From the NCBI RefSeq assembly GCF_000715075.1, contig NC_134084.1, positions 5,086,501-5,150,500 on the forward strand: 64,000 nucleotides of DNA. Reading direction: 5' to 3'. The DNA is from Nicotiana tabacum (lineage: Eukaryota; Streptophyta; Magnoliopsida; Solanales; Solanaceae). How positions within the stretch are numbered: the stretch's first letter is position 1; each line of letters begins with the position of its first letter. The position numbers and the translations under genes were made by a program. The notes under the pieces are model-generated. The model was not told the DNA's origin, ran no database searches, and was given only the letters and a program-made list of their open reading frames with translations. Of this stretch, positions 21,556-32,446 are shown piece by piece.

Positions 21556-23000
21556 AACGTTCGTCCTGGAACGAGTCAAGAAACATACCTGAAGCCTCAA
21601 ACAGGTGAGGATATCTGCTCCGCATCTCCTTCTCGGTCTCCCAGGTAGCCTCTTCCACGGGCTGACCTCTCCACTACACTTTCACTGAAGCTATATCCTT
21701 TGACCTCAACTTCCATACCTGATGACCCAGAATAGCCACCGAACCTGACGACCCAGAATAGCTACTGGCTCCACATCATAAGTCAAATCATCATCCAGCT
21801 GAACCGTGCTGAAATCCAGAACATGAGACGGATCCCCAATATACTTCCGGAGCATAAAAACATGGAATACCGGATGCACACTCGACAAGCTGGGTGGCAA
21901 AGCAAGCTCATAAGTCACCTCCCCAATCCTCTGAAGCACCTCAAAAGGCCCAATGAACCGCAGACTCAATTTCCCTTTCTTCCCAAATCTCATAACACCC
22001 TTCATGGGTGAAACCTTCAATAGAACCTTCTCGCCAACCATGTAGGACACTTCTCAAACCTTCCTATCAGCATAACTCTTTTGCCTCGACTACGCTGTAC
22101 GAAGCCTCTCCTGAATCACCTTCACCTTTTTCTAAATCATCCTGCACCAAATCAGTCCCCAATAGCCTAGCCTCACCGGGCTCGAACCAACCAACGGGAG
22201 ATCTACACCGCCTTCCATACAAAGCCTCATATGGAGCCATCTGAATACTCGACTGGTAGCTGTTGTTATAAGCAAACTCTGCAAGCGGTAGAAACTGATC
22301 CCATGACCCTCCGAAATCAATAACACAAGCATGCAACATGTCCTCCAATATCTGGATAGTTCACTCGGACTGCTCGTTCGTCTGAGGATGAAAAGCCGTG
22401 CTCAACTCAATCTGAGTACCCAACTCTCTCTACACGGCCCTCCAAAGCTGTGATGTAAACTGAGTGCCCCTATATGAAATGATGGAAACTGGGACACCAT
22501 GCAATCGAACAATCTCCCGGATATAAATCCCTACCAACCGCTCTGAAGAATTGGTAGTACACATAGGAATGAAGTGCGGGGACTTGGTCAGCCGATCCAC
22601 AATCACCCAAATAGCATCGAACTTCTTCAAAGTCCTTGAGAGTCTAACAACAAAGTCCATAGTGATCCTCTCCCACTTCCACTCGGGAATAACCATCTAC
22701 TGTAGCAAGCCACCCGGTCTTTGATGCTTATATTTCACATGCTGACAATTGAGACACCGAGCTGCAAATCCCACAATATCTTTCTTCATTCTTCTCCACC
22801 AATAGTGCTGCCTCAAATCCTAATACATCTTCACGGCACCCGGATGAATGGAATACCGCGAGCTATGGGCCTCCTCCAGAATCAACTCTCGAAGCCCATC
22901 CACATTGGGCACACAAATCCGGCTCTGCATCCTCAACACCCCATCATCGCCAATGGCCACATCTCAGGCATCATCGTGCTGAACTCTGTCCTTAAGGACA
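21556..23000 (-). pseudogene. pol: G1 integrase and C-terminal chromodomain-like tail, broken
   Basis: Integrase inserts the cDNA into the host genome. Minus frames 22430-22696, 22067-22348 and 21706-22050 give the catalytic core (ITMDF with the first Asp), the region around the third residue, and the GPFEVL...HPVFH tail, which leads into a chromodomain-like EPVAILGRQVR segment. The second catalytic Asp is replaced by Tyr (ISYRGTQFTS instead of the usual ISDRGTQF). The HHCC region is out of frame. Near 21715-21770 a 26 bp segment (GACCCAGAATAGC) is duplicated and disrupts the chromodomain. Frames shift several times. Dead. Confidence 0.8.
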
Positions 23001-23020
23001 AGCAAATGCGGATCATCATA

Positions 23021-24440
23021 CTAGCGTTCTCTGATGCGATTATATAAGGAAGACCGAGAAACCAAACAAGCCAATACCCGACTAGGCTCCGAAATATCTA
23101 ACCTCACGAACCGATTGGCCAAGGCCTGAACATCAACTGCAAAAGGTCTCTCCCCAACTGGAATATATGCCAAACTCCCCATATTTACTGTCTTTCGGCT
23201 CAAAGCATCGGCCACCACATTGGCCTTTCCCGAATTGAACAATATAGTGATATCATAATCCTTAAGCAACTCCAACCATCTCCGCTGCTTCAAATTAAGA
23301 TCCTTTTGCTGGAACAAATGTTGAAGACTGCGATGATCAATGAACACCTCACAAGATATGCCATACAAGTAATGCCTCCAAATCTTCAATGTGTGAACTA
23401 TGGCAGCCAACTCCAAATCATGAACAATGTAGTTCTTTTCATAGGGTTTCAACTGACGTGAAGCATAAGCGATAACTCTACCCTCCTACATCAATACACA
23501 ACCAATCCCAACTCTCGAAGCATCACAATACACAACATATGAACCTAAAGCTGATGGCAAAACTAACACCAGAGTTGTGGTCAAAGCTGTCTTGAGCTTC
23601 TGAAAGCTCTCCTCACACTCGTTCGACCATACAAATGAAGCACCCTTCTGAGTCAACTTGGTCAAGGGAAATGCGATAGATGAGAATCCCTGAACAAAAC
23701 GACGATAATAACATGCCAAACCAAGAAAGCTGCAAATCTCTGTGGCTGAGGACGGTTTGGGCCAACTCTAAACCGCCTCTACATTCTTCGGATCAACCTG
23801 AATACTCTCGCTGGACACCACGTGCCCCAAGAAAGCCATTGAATTGAGCCAAAACTCACACTTGGAGAATTTTGCATAAAGTTTCTCCTCCCTCAATCTC
23901 TGCAGCACAACTCTCAAATGCTCCGCGTGCTCCTCCTGACTACGCGAGTACACCAGAATATCATCAATGAAGATTATGACGAATGAATCGAGATAAGGCC
24001 GGAACACGCTGTTCATCAAATACATGAACGATGCTGGGGCATTGGTCAGCCCAAAAGACATCACCAAGAACTCATAATGACCATGTCGGGTCTTGAAAGT
24101 TGTCTTAAGAATATCTGAGTCCCTGATCTTCAACTGGTGATAACTTGAACGAAGATCAATCTTGGAGAACACTCTTGCACCTTGAAGTTGGTCGAATAAA
24201 TCATCAATGCGAGGCAAAGGATACTTGTTCTTAATTGTTACCTTGTTCAATTGCCTATAATCAATGCACATTCTCATTGTGCCACCCTTCTTCTTCACAA
24301 ATAGAACAGGCGCACCCAAGGTGACATACTAGGCCGAATGAACCCTTTATCCAGGAGTTCCCGAAGCTGTTCTTTCAACTCCTTCAACTCCGCTGGTGCC
24401 ATACGATACAGCGAATAGAAATTGGCTGAGTGCCCGGCAC
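23021..24440 (-). pseudogene. pol: G1 reverse transcriptase and RNase H, broken
   Basis: Reverse transcriptase copies element RNA into DNA and RNase H removes the template. The minus frame 23768-24319 is a clean RT core with [39 protein letters not shown] and the catalytic FIDD. Frames 23486-23719 and 23021-23452 continue with the palm end and RNase H ([18 protein letters not shown], TDHRSLQ and DALSRK). A stop lies near 23763, another near 23485, and two one-base deletions near 24330 and 24410 separate RT from the protease linker. Its best-preserved part is RT. Confidence 0.85.
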
Positions 24441-25160
24441 CAGGTCAATACTAAAATCAATATCCCTGTCCGATGGCATGCCCGACAGGTCTGTAGGAAA
24501 CACATAAGGAAAATCCCTCACAATTGGAACAGAATCAATACTAGGAGTATCAGCTCCGACATCCCTCACAAATGCTAGATATGAAAGACAACCCTTTCCA
24601 ACCATACGATGGGCCTTCAAGAAAGAGATCACTCTACCAGGAACATAATCAGTCACACCTCGCCACTCGATTCGTGGCACACCCGGCATAGCCAATATAA
24701 TTGTCTTAGCATGACAATCCAGAATAGCGCGACATGGAGATAACCAATCCATGCCCAAAATGAAATCAAAATCCACCATGCTCAGTAGTAATAGATCTAC
24801 TTGATTTCCAGACCCCCAATAGTCACCACACACGACCAGTACACACGGTCTACAACAATAGTATCGCCCACAGGGTAGATACAAGAACAGGTAAAGCAAG
24901 AAACTCATGGGGCATACCCAAATAATGAGCAAAGTATGATGACACATAAGAAAAGGTGGAACCGGGATCAAATAATACAGAGGCATCTCTGTGGCAGACT
25001 GAAACAATACCTGTGAGAACAGCATCTGAAGCAATAACATCGGGTCTGCCTGGGAGTGCATAGAAACGGGCCTGACCGCCCCCTGATCGAACTCCCCATC
25101 TGGGGCGACCCCTAGCTGACTGACCTCCACCCCTAGCTAGCTGAGCGAGTGGTGGTGAAG
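24441..25160 (-). pseudogene. pol: G1 protease and linker to RT
   Basis: The aspartic protease active-site segment FDPGSTFSYVSSYFA is read on the minus strand near 24925-24975. The linker through VRDVG...SIDSVPIV to [11 protein letters not shown] is open in 24384-25130, in a different frame from the active site. The shift falls near 24860-24890. Protease cuts the Gag-Pol polyprotein. It joins gag on the right and RT on the left. Confidence 0.75.
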
Positions 25161-26172
25161 GAATCGACGTTGAAGCCGATGACTGACCCCTCTGCTGGGA
25201 CGAACTAGCAACACGACGAGGATGCTGCCTCCATATGTGGCTTATCTTACCACACTCATAACAACTCCCAAGTGCTGAAGAAGGGGGCTGAAGGGAACCC
25301 CTCGCACTGGAGTGACTAGAAGATGCACTCGGCATAGAAGAGCCCTAAGCTGATGGAGCACAGGATGAACTCTGAGTTGGAAGGGCGCTAAGTGATGACT
25401 GGCCCTGCTGAGATCCATGATAACTATGACCCGAAGATGCCACATGATAACCTGGGTGAGCTGACTGAGCAGGCCTGAATGAACGGCCTCTGCTGTGCTA
25501 AAACTGGCCCCTCGAAGGAGCACCACTATAGCTACCAGATCGGCCTCCCTCTCCTCTCGCTCCTGACGGCGAACTGACTCAATATCACGAGCGATATCAA
25601 CCACCTTCTCGAACGTAGAACCAGATACCCTCTCTCTGGTCATAAGAATACAGAGCTGATAAGTAAGACCATCAACAAACCTCCCGATCCTCTCTCGATC
25701 TATCGGAACCATCTAGATGGCATGAAAAGCCAACTCAGAAAACCTCAACTCATACTGTGACACAGTTATATCCTCTTGTCTCAACCACTCAAACTGCCTA
25801 CGTAGCTCCTCTCTACGGTACTGCGACATATACTTCTCTAGGAAGAGAATGGAGAACTGCTGCCAGGAAAGGGGTGCTGCACCAACAGGCCTACGCCTCT
25901 CAAAATCCTCCCACCAGGTGAAAGCAGCTTATGAAAACTGGTAGGTGGTAAAAGCGACCCCGCTGGTCTCCAGAATACCAGCAGTACGAAGCATCCTCTA
26001 ACACTTATCCTAAAAGCCCTAGGCATCCTCGCCCTCTGCGCCACTGAAGGTCAGAGGCTGTAATCTACCAAATCTCTCCAACCTACGCTGCTCATCCTCT
26101 GGCATGACATGAACCACATAGTCCTGAGCAGCTGCAACCGGCTGGGCTGGATGCACCCCCGACGTCTGAAGT
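25161..26172 (-). pseudogene. gag: G1 gag, 5' part deleted and broken
   Basis: Frames 25838-26201, 25242-25712 and 24850-25335 carry the Retrotrans_gag region (PLTFSGAEGEDA, then WWEDFERRRPVG and QYRREELRRQFEWLR, with stops) and the zinc knuckle CYECGKISHIWRQHP, whose last Cys is now His. The first part of gag is missing: at about 26172 the reading frame runs straight into LTR sequence, so the first residues of frame 26019-26201 come from the LTR. Intermediate stops are near 25703 and 26019. Confidence 0.8.
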
Positions 26173-26173
26173 C

Positions 26174-26780
26174 CCTCAACCAAAAGCGCAAACATAACCA
26201 AATACCTTATTCAAACTTGTTTCGATCATCAAAACACTTCAAACCACATCAAATCAACCAGAACACCTCGGATTCAAGCCTAAGTTTTTAAAATCTTCTG
26301 AAATACGCATTTGATTAAAATCCAACCAAACCACGTTTGAATGACCTGAAATTTTGCGCACACATCCCAAATGATACAACGAAGCTACTACAACTCTCGG
26401 AATTCCATTCCAACCCCTATATCGAAATCTCGCCTATCAATCGGAAATTGCCAAAATATCAACTTTTCCAATTCAAGCCTAATTCTACTCCGAGCCTCCA
26501 AAACCCATTTCGATCACATTTCTAAGTCATAAATCACCTTCCGAAGCTAACCGAACCATCGGAACTCGCATCCGAGCCCTCTAACATATAAGTCAACGTC
26601 CGGTTGACTTTTCCAACTTAAAGCTTCTTAAAAGAAACTAAGTGTCTCAAACCTTACCAAAACCATTTCGGATTCGATCCGACCAATCCGATACCATATA
26701 ACACGGATAACGAAGCATAAAGAAGCAGAAATGGGAGAAACGGAGCAGTAAATCATGAGATAACTAGCCGGGTCGTCACA
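26174..26780 (-). repeat. G1 5' LTR, truncated
   Basis: This matches 21031-21537 of the 3' LTR, with an extra about 90 bp near 26440-26530. It ends GGGTCGTCACA at 26780, directly before the ACCTA flank. Only the outer 0.6 kb of the LTR remains; PBS and the rest were lost in the deletion whose edge is at 26172-26174. Confidence 0.85.
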
Positions 26781-27043
26781 ACCTATTAGCGCAAAACCGC
26801 GATAAACAACAAAGTGTGTGCGGGTATAATATGATAGATAAGACACTAAACTTACAAAAGAATTCTTGGTTCATAGAAGTTTTGACTTCACCAATTGTTC
26901 TGTAAGTTTAATCTTATTTTATCTAGGTCTGGTTTATAGTCCAATAGACACATGTTTCGACGCATTATGCTCATTTGTGAAAACCCAACAAAATTTTTAT
27001 TTCACTTTATTACTTAATATTCTTTTTAAGTTATGTGGGGGAT
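26781..27043 (+). mobile_element. C0 trailer, right part, with polypurine tract
   Basis: This stretch carries on from 15748 after excision of G1 in thought. It ends in GTGGGGGATT (27035-27044) followed by TGTTA, the usual Copia polypurine tract and LTR start. The frame 26866-27066 is chance. Confidence 0.65.
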
Positions 27044-28587
27044 TGTTAAAAAAAAAAAATTGGTGACTCAAAAAGAGATTCAAATTGTTGTCTAGGTTCA
27101 TTCTTGTTATATTATATTAATGGATCTTTATTATACTATTAATTTGAATATATTTAATGTGTGTAATAGTAAATTTGAATAGCTTTGAATATAATATTTT
27201 TATTAGCTTTAAATGACTATTATTTTTTATTATGGCTATAAAAATCAATTGGTTTTAATGGCCTTTAAATATGTTACGTTTCTTGCCTTTGGTTTTGTAA
27301 CGATTCTTTCTAGACAATCATATGTCCACTTTGGACTATATATATGTATATTGTGTTCATTTTTAAAAAGGTGTGAAAGAGTTGAAAAGGAAAACATTTT
27401 TTTTCTCAATTTCTTTTTATTGTGTTGGGTTGTCTTTGATTAATCTTTGTTGCTTTTGCTCCTATTTTATACTAGAAGAGCTTGTTGAATTTTGGGGAAT
27501 ACGCCTAATTTTATTTATCATGGTGTGAGCGAAATATCCTTAAGGACAATGTCTTTGACATGCCTAATAATCATCCAATTTTTCTAACATTTAGTGCCTA
27601 AAATATAAGAGTTTGAAACCAAATAATACTAGTAAAATTTAGAACCATATTATAACGTGTATCAAGTTATAGTACCTAAAATATAGGAGTTTGTTACCAA
27701 CTAATAATCGAACTTCTTAAAGCCACCGGTCATTGGAAACAAAAAGAAGAAAAATTTCTTAGCCATAATATCACCTAATATTTCAATAACATTCTAACTT
27801 CTTGTTTGGTCGCATGAAAGAATACCTAAAAGAAACAAAAAATTAGAGTATTTTAAACATGTATAGAACATATAATTAGCAGTATGTCTTATTTCGACTT
27901 CAAAATCAGAGGTAGTTTTAATTAGAATTCTATATTTCATTGTTTATACCAAAATAGTCTATAAATTTATGTAGGATTAAAAAAATATGGTTAAATTATT
28001 TTTAGTTCCTTTTTTCCCAAAGACGTGTCCTTTTAATTCAAATATTTACTAACATTTATACCCTTCAAATTTGAGTTATTTTTTCAAGAAAAATACAATC
28101 TGGGATATAATATTTGATTGGATAGGTATGATGATCTTTTAATATATACGCTAATTTGCAACGTAAAAACACTAAATTTCAATTGACGTCTATTCATAAT
28201 AAATTACTTTCAAAAATAGTTATACTAAATTACATCTCAAGCTTCTCCGTGACGATTGATTTCGACATACTAAACAATTAAAAATTTTAGACATAAAAAT
28301 ATGCAATAATTGAAATAGAATAACGTCCAACTGAAAAAAGTTCGATGAAAGACAATAATGACTAAATGAGTTTTAAGCTTTGTTTTCTCCATTGTCAATA
28401 TATCTTTATCTTAGAGATATATATTAGACTTCATATACCTTAAGACTTAACTAAAGTTAATCATTACTTCACATAAAATAGTAAATAATAATGCATTCTT
28501 TAAGTTATTTTACAACTTTAATCGCATAACTTTGCGATTCCAGAATGTTTAGTTTCAATTTGTCCTCCCCATATTATGTCAAAACCA

Positions 28588-28702
28588 GTATTTTAAAAGG
28601 CGTTTTCGGGGAGAGCCCTGGGGCGAGACGCACCAAAAATGCCCCGGGGTGATGGTATGGGGCGAAAGTCTCAAGAGGCGTACGCCCGGCTTGGTAATTA
28701 CT
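28588..28702. other. GC-rich GGCG patch, unassigned
   Basis: In strongly AT-rich surroundings this about 115 bp patch holds repeated GGCG and CCCCGGGG-like motifs (AAGGCGTTTTCGGGG, GCCCTGGGGCGAG, GCCCCGGGGTGAT and GGGGCGAAAG). I recall similar patches as multicopy sequence in Solanaceae genomes, but cannot name the family. It has no clear terminal inverted repeat. Confidence 0.5.
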
Positions 28703-29032
28703 CAAAAATTTTAAAAAGGAATTGAAATACATTAAATTTAAAAGTTAAGACTTTTTTTATTGATTTAATCCCCAATTCATAGTCTTTCCCAATTCTTTAC
28801 CTTGTCCACTAGTTTGCTAATATCTCCCAAAAGCAACAAATATTCATTTTTTTTACAAATACAAAGAGAACTCCATTCTTCTTCATAGTAGCAAGTTCAA
28901 AGTTCAAATTGCAGTTTAGTCATCCTTTTTGTTCCTTCATGTAGAAAACTTTATTCTTTTCAACTCAAGTTACTTGAGCTTCTAAGTAGCGTATAATAGA
29001 TTGTTTTGACTAGTTTTTTGTGGGAATGAAGC

Positions 29033-29085
29033 ATACACACACACACACATGCGCGCGCGCACACACACACACACACACATATATA
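29033..29085. repeat. Compound (AC)n-(GC)n-(AC)n-(AT)n microsatellite
   Basis: About nine AC units, then GCGCGCGC, then about ten AC units and finally four to five AT units follow each other without a break. Alternating purine-pyrimidine runs like this can adopt Z-DNA. It ends about 58 bp before the G2 LTR. Confidence 0.9.
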
Positions 29086-29945
29086 TATTTCACATATTTA
29101 TAGTTTTCTTTTATTTTTATGCAATTTTACCAGTTTATAAATTGTCACGACCTGGGTTTTCCACCCTCGGGAGTCGTGATGGCGCCTACTAGTGAAAGCT
29201 AGGCAAGCCAACCGTTTGAACAATTTATTTTTTCCCCATTTTTAATCCTTTAATAGTTATGAACCAACAACTATAAACAACGGAATTTAAACAAGCGAAA
29301 GAAACAAATAAAACCATTTAATATTTCCAATACAATTTCTTAAACAAGACTACCCAAAACTGGTGTCACAACTTTATAGACGGTGTAGGAATACTACAAA
29401 CAAGGTCCGAAGAACATAAATACGACACTGATTCTGAAATACATAAATGAAATAGGATGAAAGGACAGAGGGAGACGCCAGGGCCTGCGGACGCTAGCAG
29501 GACTACCTTGGATATCCGAATGGACTAAAGGCAGTGACCCAAAGCTACGGTCTGAATGCTCCAGTATCGGGATCTGCACATAGTGCAGAGTGTAGTATCA
29601 GCACAACCGACCTCATATGTTGGTAAGTGTCTAGCCTAACCTCGGCGAAGTAGTGACGAGGCTAAGACCACACTACCAAATTAAACCTGTGCAGTTAAAT
29701 ATTATACATCGGAAAATAAAAATAGAAATGTACAGTTAAGGATGGGAGGGGGGTACATGCTGTGGGGACATCGACAACTAACAGAAGAACAACAAATAAA
29801 TATGAGGATCACCACAGTTCAATTTAAAATAGGAAGGGGGAATCATGCTGCGAGGTACAACAAGTATCAACAGATAACCAACAATTAAATGTATAGAAAC
29901 CATAACTCAGTTATCAATAAAAATCAGGAAAATCAAAGACAAGTG

Positions 29946-30600
29946 CACGACATCACCCTTCGTGCTTTAACACTCTCTCACCAAAATAATACACGGCATC
30001 ACCCTTCGTGCTTTAACACTTTCTCACCAAAACAATGCACGGCATCACCCTTCATGCTTTACACTCTTCCTCATCCAAGCAACAATCACAAAGCAATTAG
30101 GGCAAGGGAATCAATAACATCACAATAAAGTCAAGTAATAACAGAAAATCAGTAAATAAACTTAAAGAACACCATAACTCAATTATCAGCAAGAGTTAGG
30201 AAAATCAGGGACAAGTGCACGACATAACCCTTCGTGCTTTTACTCTCGTCCTCACCATAAAATCAATATAAATGGCACGGTATCACCCTTCGTGCTTTTA
30301 CCTTACATAATTATGACACAGAATGATCCTTCGTGTATTATCACTCATATAAAGGCACGAAATGGTACATCGTGCGACACGACATCACCCTTCGTGCTTT
30401 AATACTCTTGCTCACCCAAACAACAATCACAATCAATAAGGGCAAGAAAATGAATAAAATCACAATGAAATCCCGGCAAGGGAACAATAGTACAACAATC
30501 AAATACCTTCAAGGGAACAATATCAAAGCATCAACATCCCGGCAAGGGAGATAGCGTTAAAAGCAACAACATCCCGACAAGGGAGACAATATAACAATCC
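29946..30600. repeat. G2 3' LTR minisatellite block with hairpin units
   Basis: Irregular units of about 50-60 bp carry GCACGACATCACCCTTCGTGC (arms GCACGA and TCGTGC around a 9-base loop) near 29945, 29991, 30038, 30217, 30275 and 30377. Further copies of CATCCCGGCAAGGGAG follow at about 30470-30590. In LTR orientation the block lies about 1.85-2.5 kb from the LTR start. Confidence 0.8.
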
Positions 30601-31454
30601 TCTTCTCTTTATGACATTTACTTCACAACTTACTTCATAACTTGTCAATTATACTTCCACAATTCATTTTACCACTTGAGCCAACGCTCTTCAATATTCA
30701 AATACCACTATTACTCCCACAAGCTTTGCTCAACAATAGAAATCATCACATAAGGCATGAACAATACAAACGGAGTCACATTAATCATGATATAACACTC
30801 ACGGGCATGCTTGACACCAACGTATATATACTCGTCACCATGACTATACGTCGTACTCAACAAATATACATAGCAAATAGGACACAACTCTTAATCCCTC
30901 AAGCTAAGGTTAGACCAAATACTTACCTCGATGCCATGAACACAATTCAAGTCTCAATTATCGCTTTACCTCATGATTCCACCACCAATTCACTCGTATC
31001 TAGCCACAAGTTACTTAACTATATCAATAAATGCTAAATGAATCAATTTCAATGCATGAAAATAGGTTTTTTCTAAATATTTTTCCAAAAAGTCAAAAAT
31101 GCCTCCGGGACCACATGGTCAAAACCCAAGGTTCGGCCCAAAACCCGATTACCCATTCCCCCATGAACCCAAATATATAATTTGTTTTGAAATTGGACCT
31201 CAAATCGAGGTCCAAATTCCCAAAATTTGAAAAACCTAGGTTCTACCCAAAACATCCAATTTCCCCCATGAAAACCTTTGATTTTAAGTTTAAATCATGA
31301 GAAAAGATGTTAAAGATTAATAAAACGAGTTAGAAATGATTTACAATCGATTTGGAAGAGTACTTGTCTTTGAAAAATCGCCCAAGAGTGTTTTGATTTT
31401 GAAAGGGTTTGAAAAATGAAAGATTTTCGACTAAGTTATGAATTTGCTGGTTGT

Positions 31455-31725
31455 AGATGTTGCAATTGCGACCAGGGTTCACAATTGCGAACCCCTCAGA
31501 AAACTGACCTCTTTGCAATTGCGAAGATAATGTCGCATTTGCGATCCAGTTTAATTTCCGGTCACCTTCGCATTTGCGAGGGACCTTTCGCAAATGCGTT
31601 ATCGTATTTGCGGCAGAACAGTCGCATTTGCGACCAAGGCAGCCCAGGTCGGTTAATGCATTTTCGATGCTTTCTCGAACTTGCGAGCACGCATTTGCGA
31701 GCCAGGCTTCGTAAATGCAGACCTA
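31455..31725. repeat. G2 3' LTR palindrome cluster (CGCATTTGCGA/CGCAATTGCG)
   Basis: GCAATTGCGA, TCGCATTTGCGA, CGCAAATGCG and CGCATTTGCGA occur many times between about 31460 and 31720. These cores are 10-12 bp palindromes. The cluster is about 0.7-0.98 kb from the LTR start in element orientation. Confidence 0.8.
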
Positions 31726-32432
31726 CAACATACCAGCAATTCCTAAGTCCAAATTTCACTCTATGGCCTATCCAAAACTCACTCAAGCCCTCGGGGCTAC
31801 AAACTAAACATGTACACTAACCCAAAAACTTCATACGAACTTGCTCGAACTATCAAATCATGAAAATAATATGTAAAACTATGAATTAAACCTCAAAACT
31901 CATCATTTTCATCAAGAACACTTAAAGTTCATAACTCTTCAACCGGAGGTCCAAATCACGTCAAATAAACTCCATTTTTCACCAAATTTCACAGTTATCA
32001 TTTAAATACTTTAACAAGTTTGTACTGGGCTCCAGAACCAAAATACGGGCCCGATACCAATGGTTTCAAACATTAATTCTTTTCTTTATTTCATAAATAA
32101 TTTAGCAAAATAATTTCTTTCAAAATTGATTTCTAAGGCTTGGGACCTCGGAATTCATACCTGGGCATACGCCCAAGTCTCATATTTTATTGCGGACCTC
32201 CCGGGATCATCGGAACACAGATCCGGGTCCGTTTGCTCAAAATATTGACCAAAGTCAACCATAATCAAATTTTAACTCTAGAAATGTCTATTTCTCATGT
32301 TTCCACATAAAAGCTTTTCGGATATACATCCGGACCACGCACGCAAATTTAGGTAAGGTAAAAAGGAGGTTTCAAGGCCTCAGAACACAGAATTTATTTC
32401 TAAAACAAGTGATGACCTTTCGGGTCATCACA

Positions 32433-32446
32433 TCATCCACCTCTAA
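32433..32446 (-). other. G2 polypurine tract
   Basis: On the minus strand AGAGGTGGATGA directly precedes the LTR start TGTGATGACC. The place and purine content fit a Gypsy polypurine tract. Confidence 0.7.

Larger units (their letters stand above)
15749..26780 (-). mobile_element. G1: Gypsy chromovirus (Tekay/Del type) inserted in C0
   Basis: The element has a 3' LTR at left (split by solo LTR S1), a polypurine tract, pol and gag on the minus strand, and a truncated 5' LTR at right. The five bases before it (GCCTA, 15744-15748) and after it (ACCTA, 26781-26785) agree at four of five positions, consistent with an old target duplication. The same Copia element (C0) flanks both sides. The 5' PBS, the gag start and most of the 5' LTR are deleted at about 26172. 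Integrase and frames are damaged, so it is dead. Confidence 0.85.
27044..29142 (+). other. Presumed C0 3' LTR, then AT-rich sequence without a gene
   Basis: TGTTAAAAA at 27044 after the polypurine tract should be the start of the C0 3' LTR, but no second copy is present and I cannot fix its end. The rest to 29142 is AT-rich with no coding frame I recognise (26866-27066 and 27213-27443 are short and unsupported). Two special patches are listed separately. Confidence 0.5.
29143..32432 (-). repeat. G2 3' LTR
   Basis: It starts TGTCACGACC and ends GGGTCATCACA on plus; on the minus strand the LTR starts TGTGATGACCC. It is 3290 bp. It includes a minisatellite block and a palindrome cluster listed separately. 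Frames inside it (30642-31037, 31416-31820 and others) are not genes. Confidence 0.9.

Noticed and set aside
29946..30600. CRISPR-like array of palindromic units
   Set aside because: The window is plant retrotransposon DNA; units are irregular, have no equal unique spacers and no cas genes.
30642..31037. 131-codon frame in G2 3' LTR
   Set aside because: Lies in an LTR; the counterpart in the other LTR (38076-38489 region) is open in a different extent.
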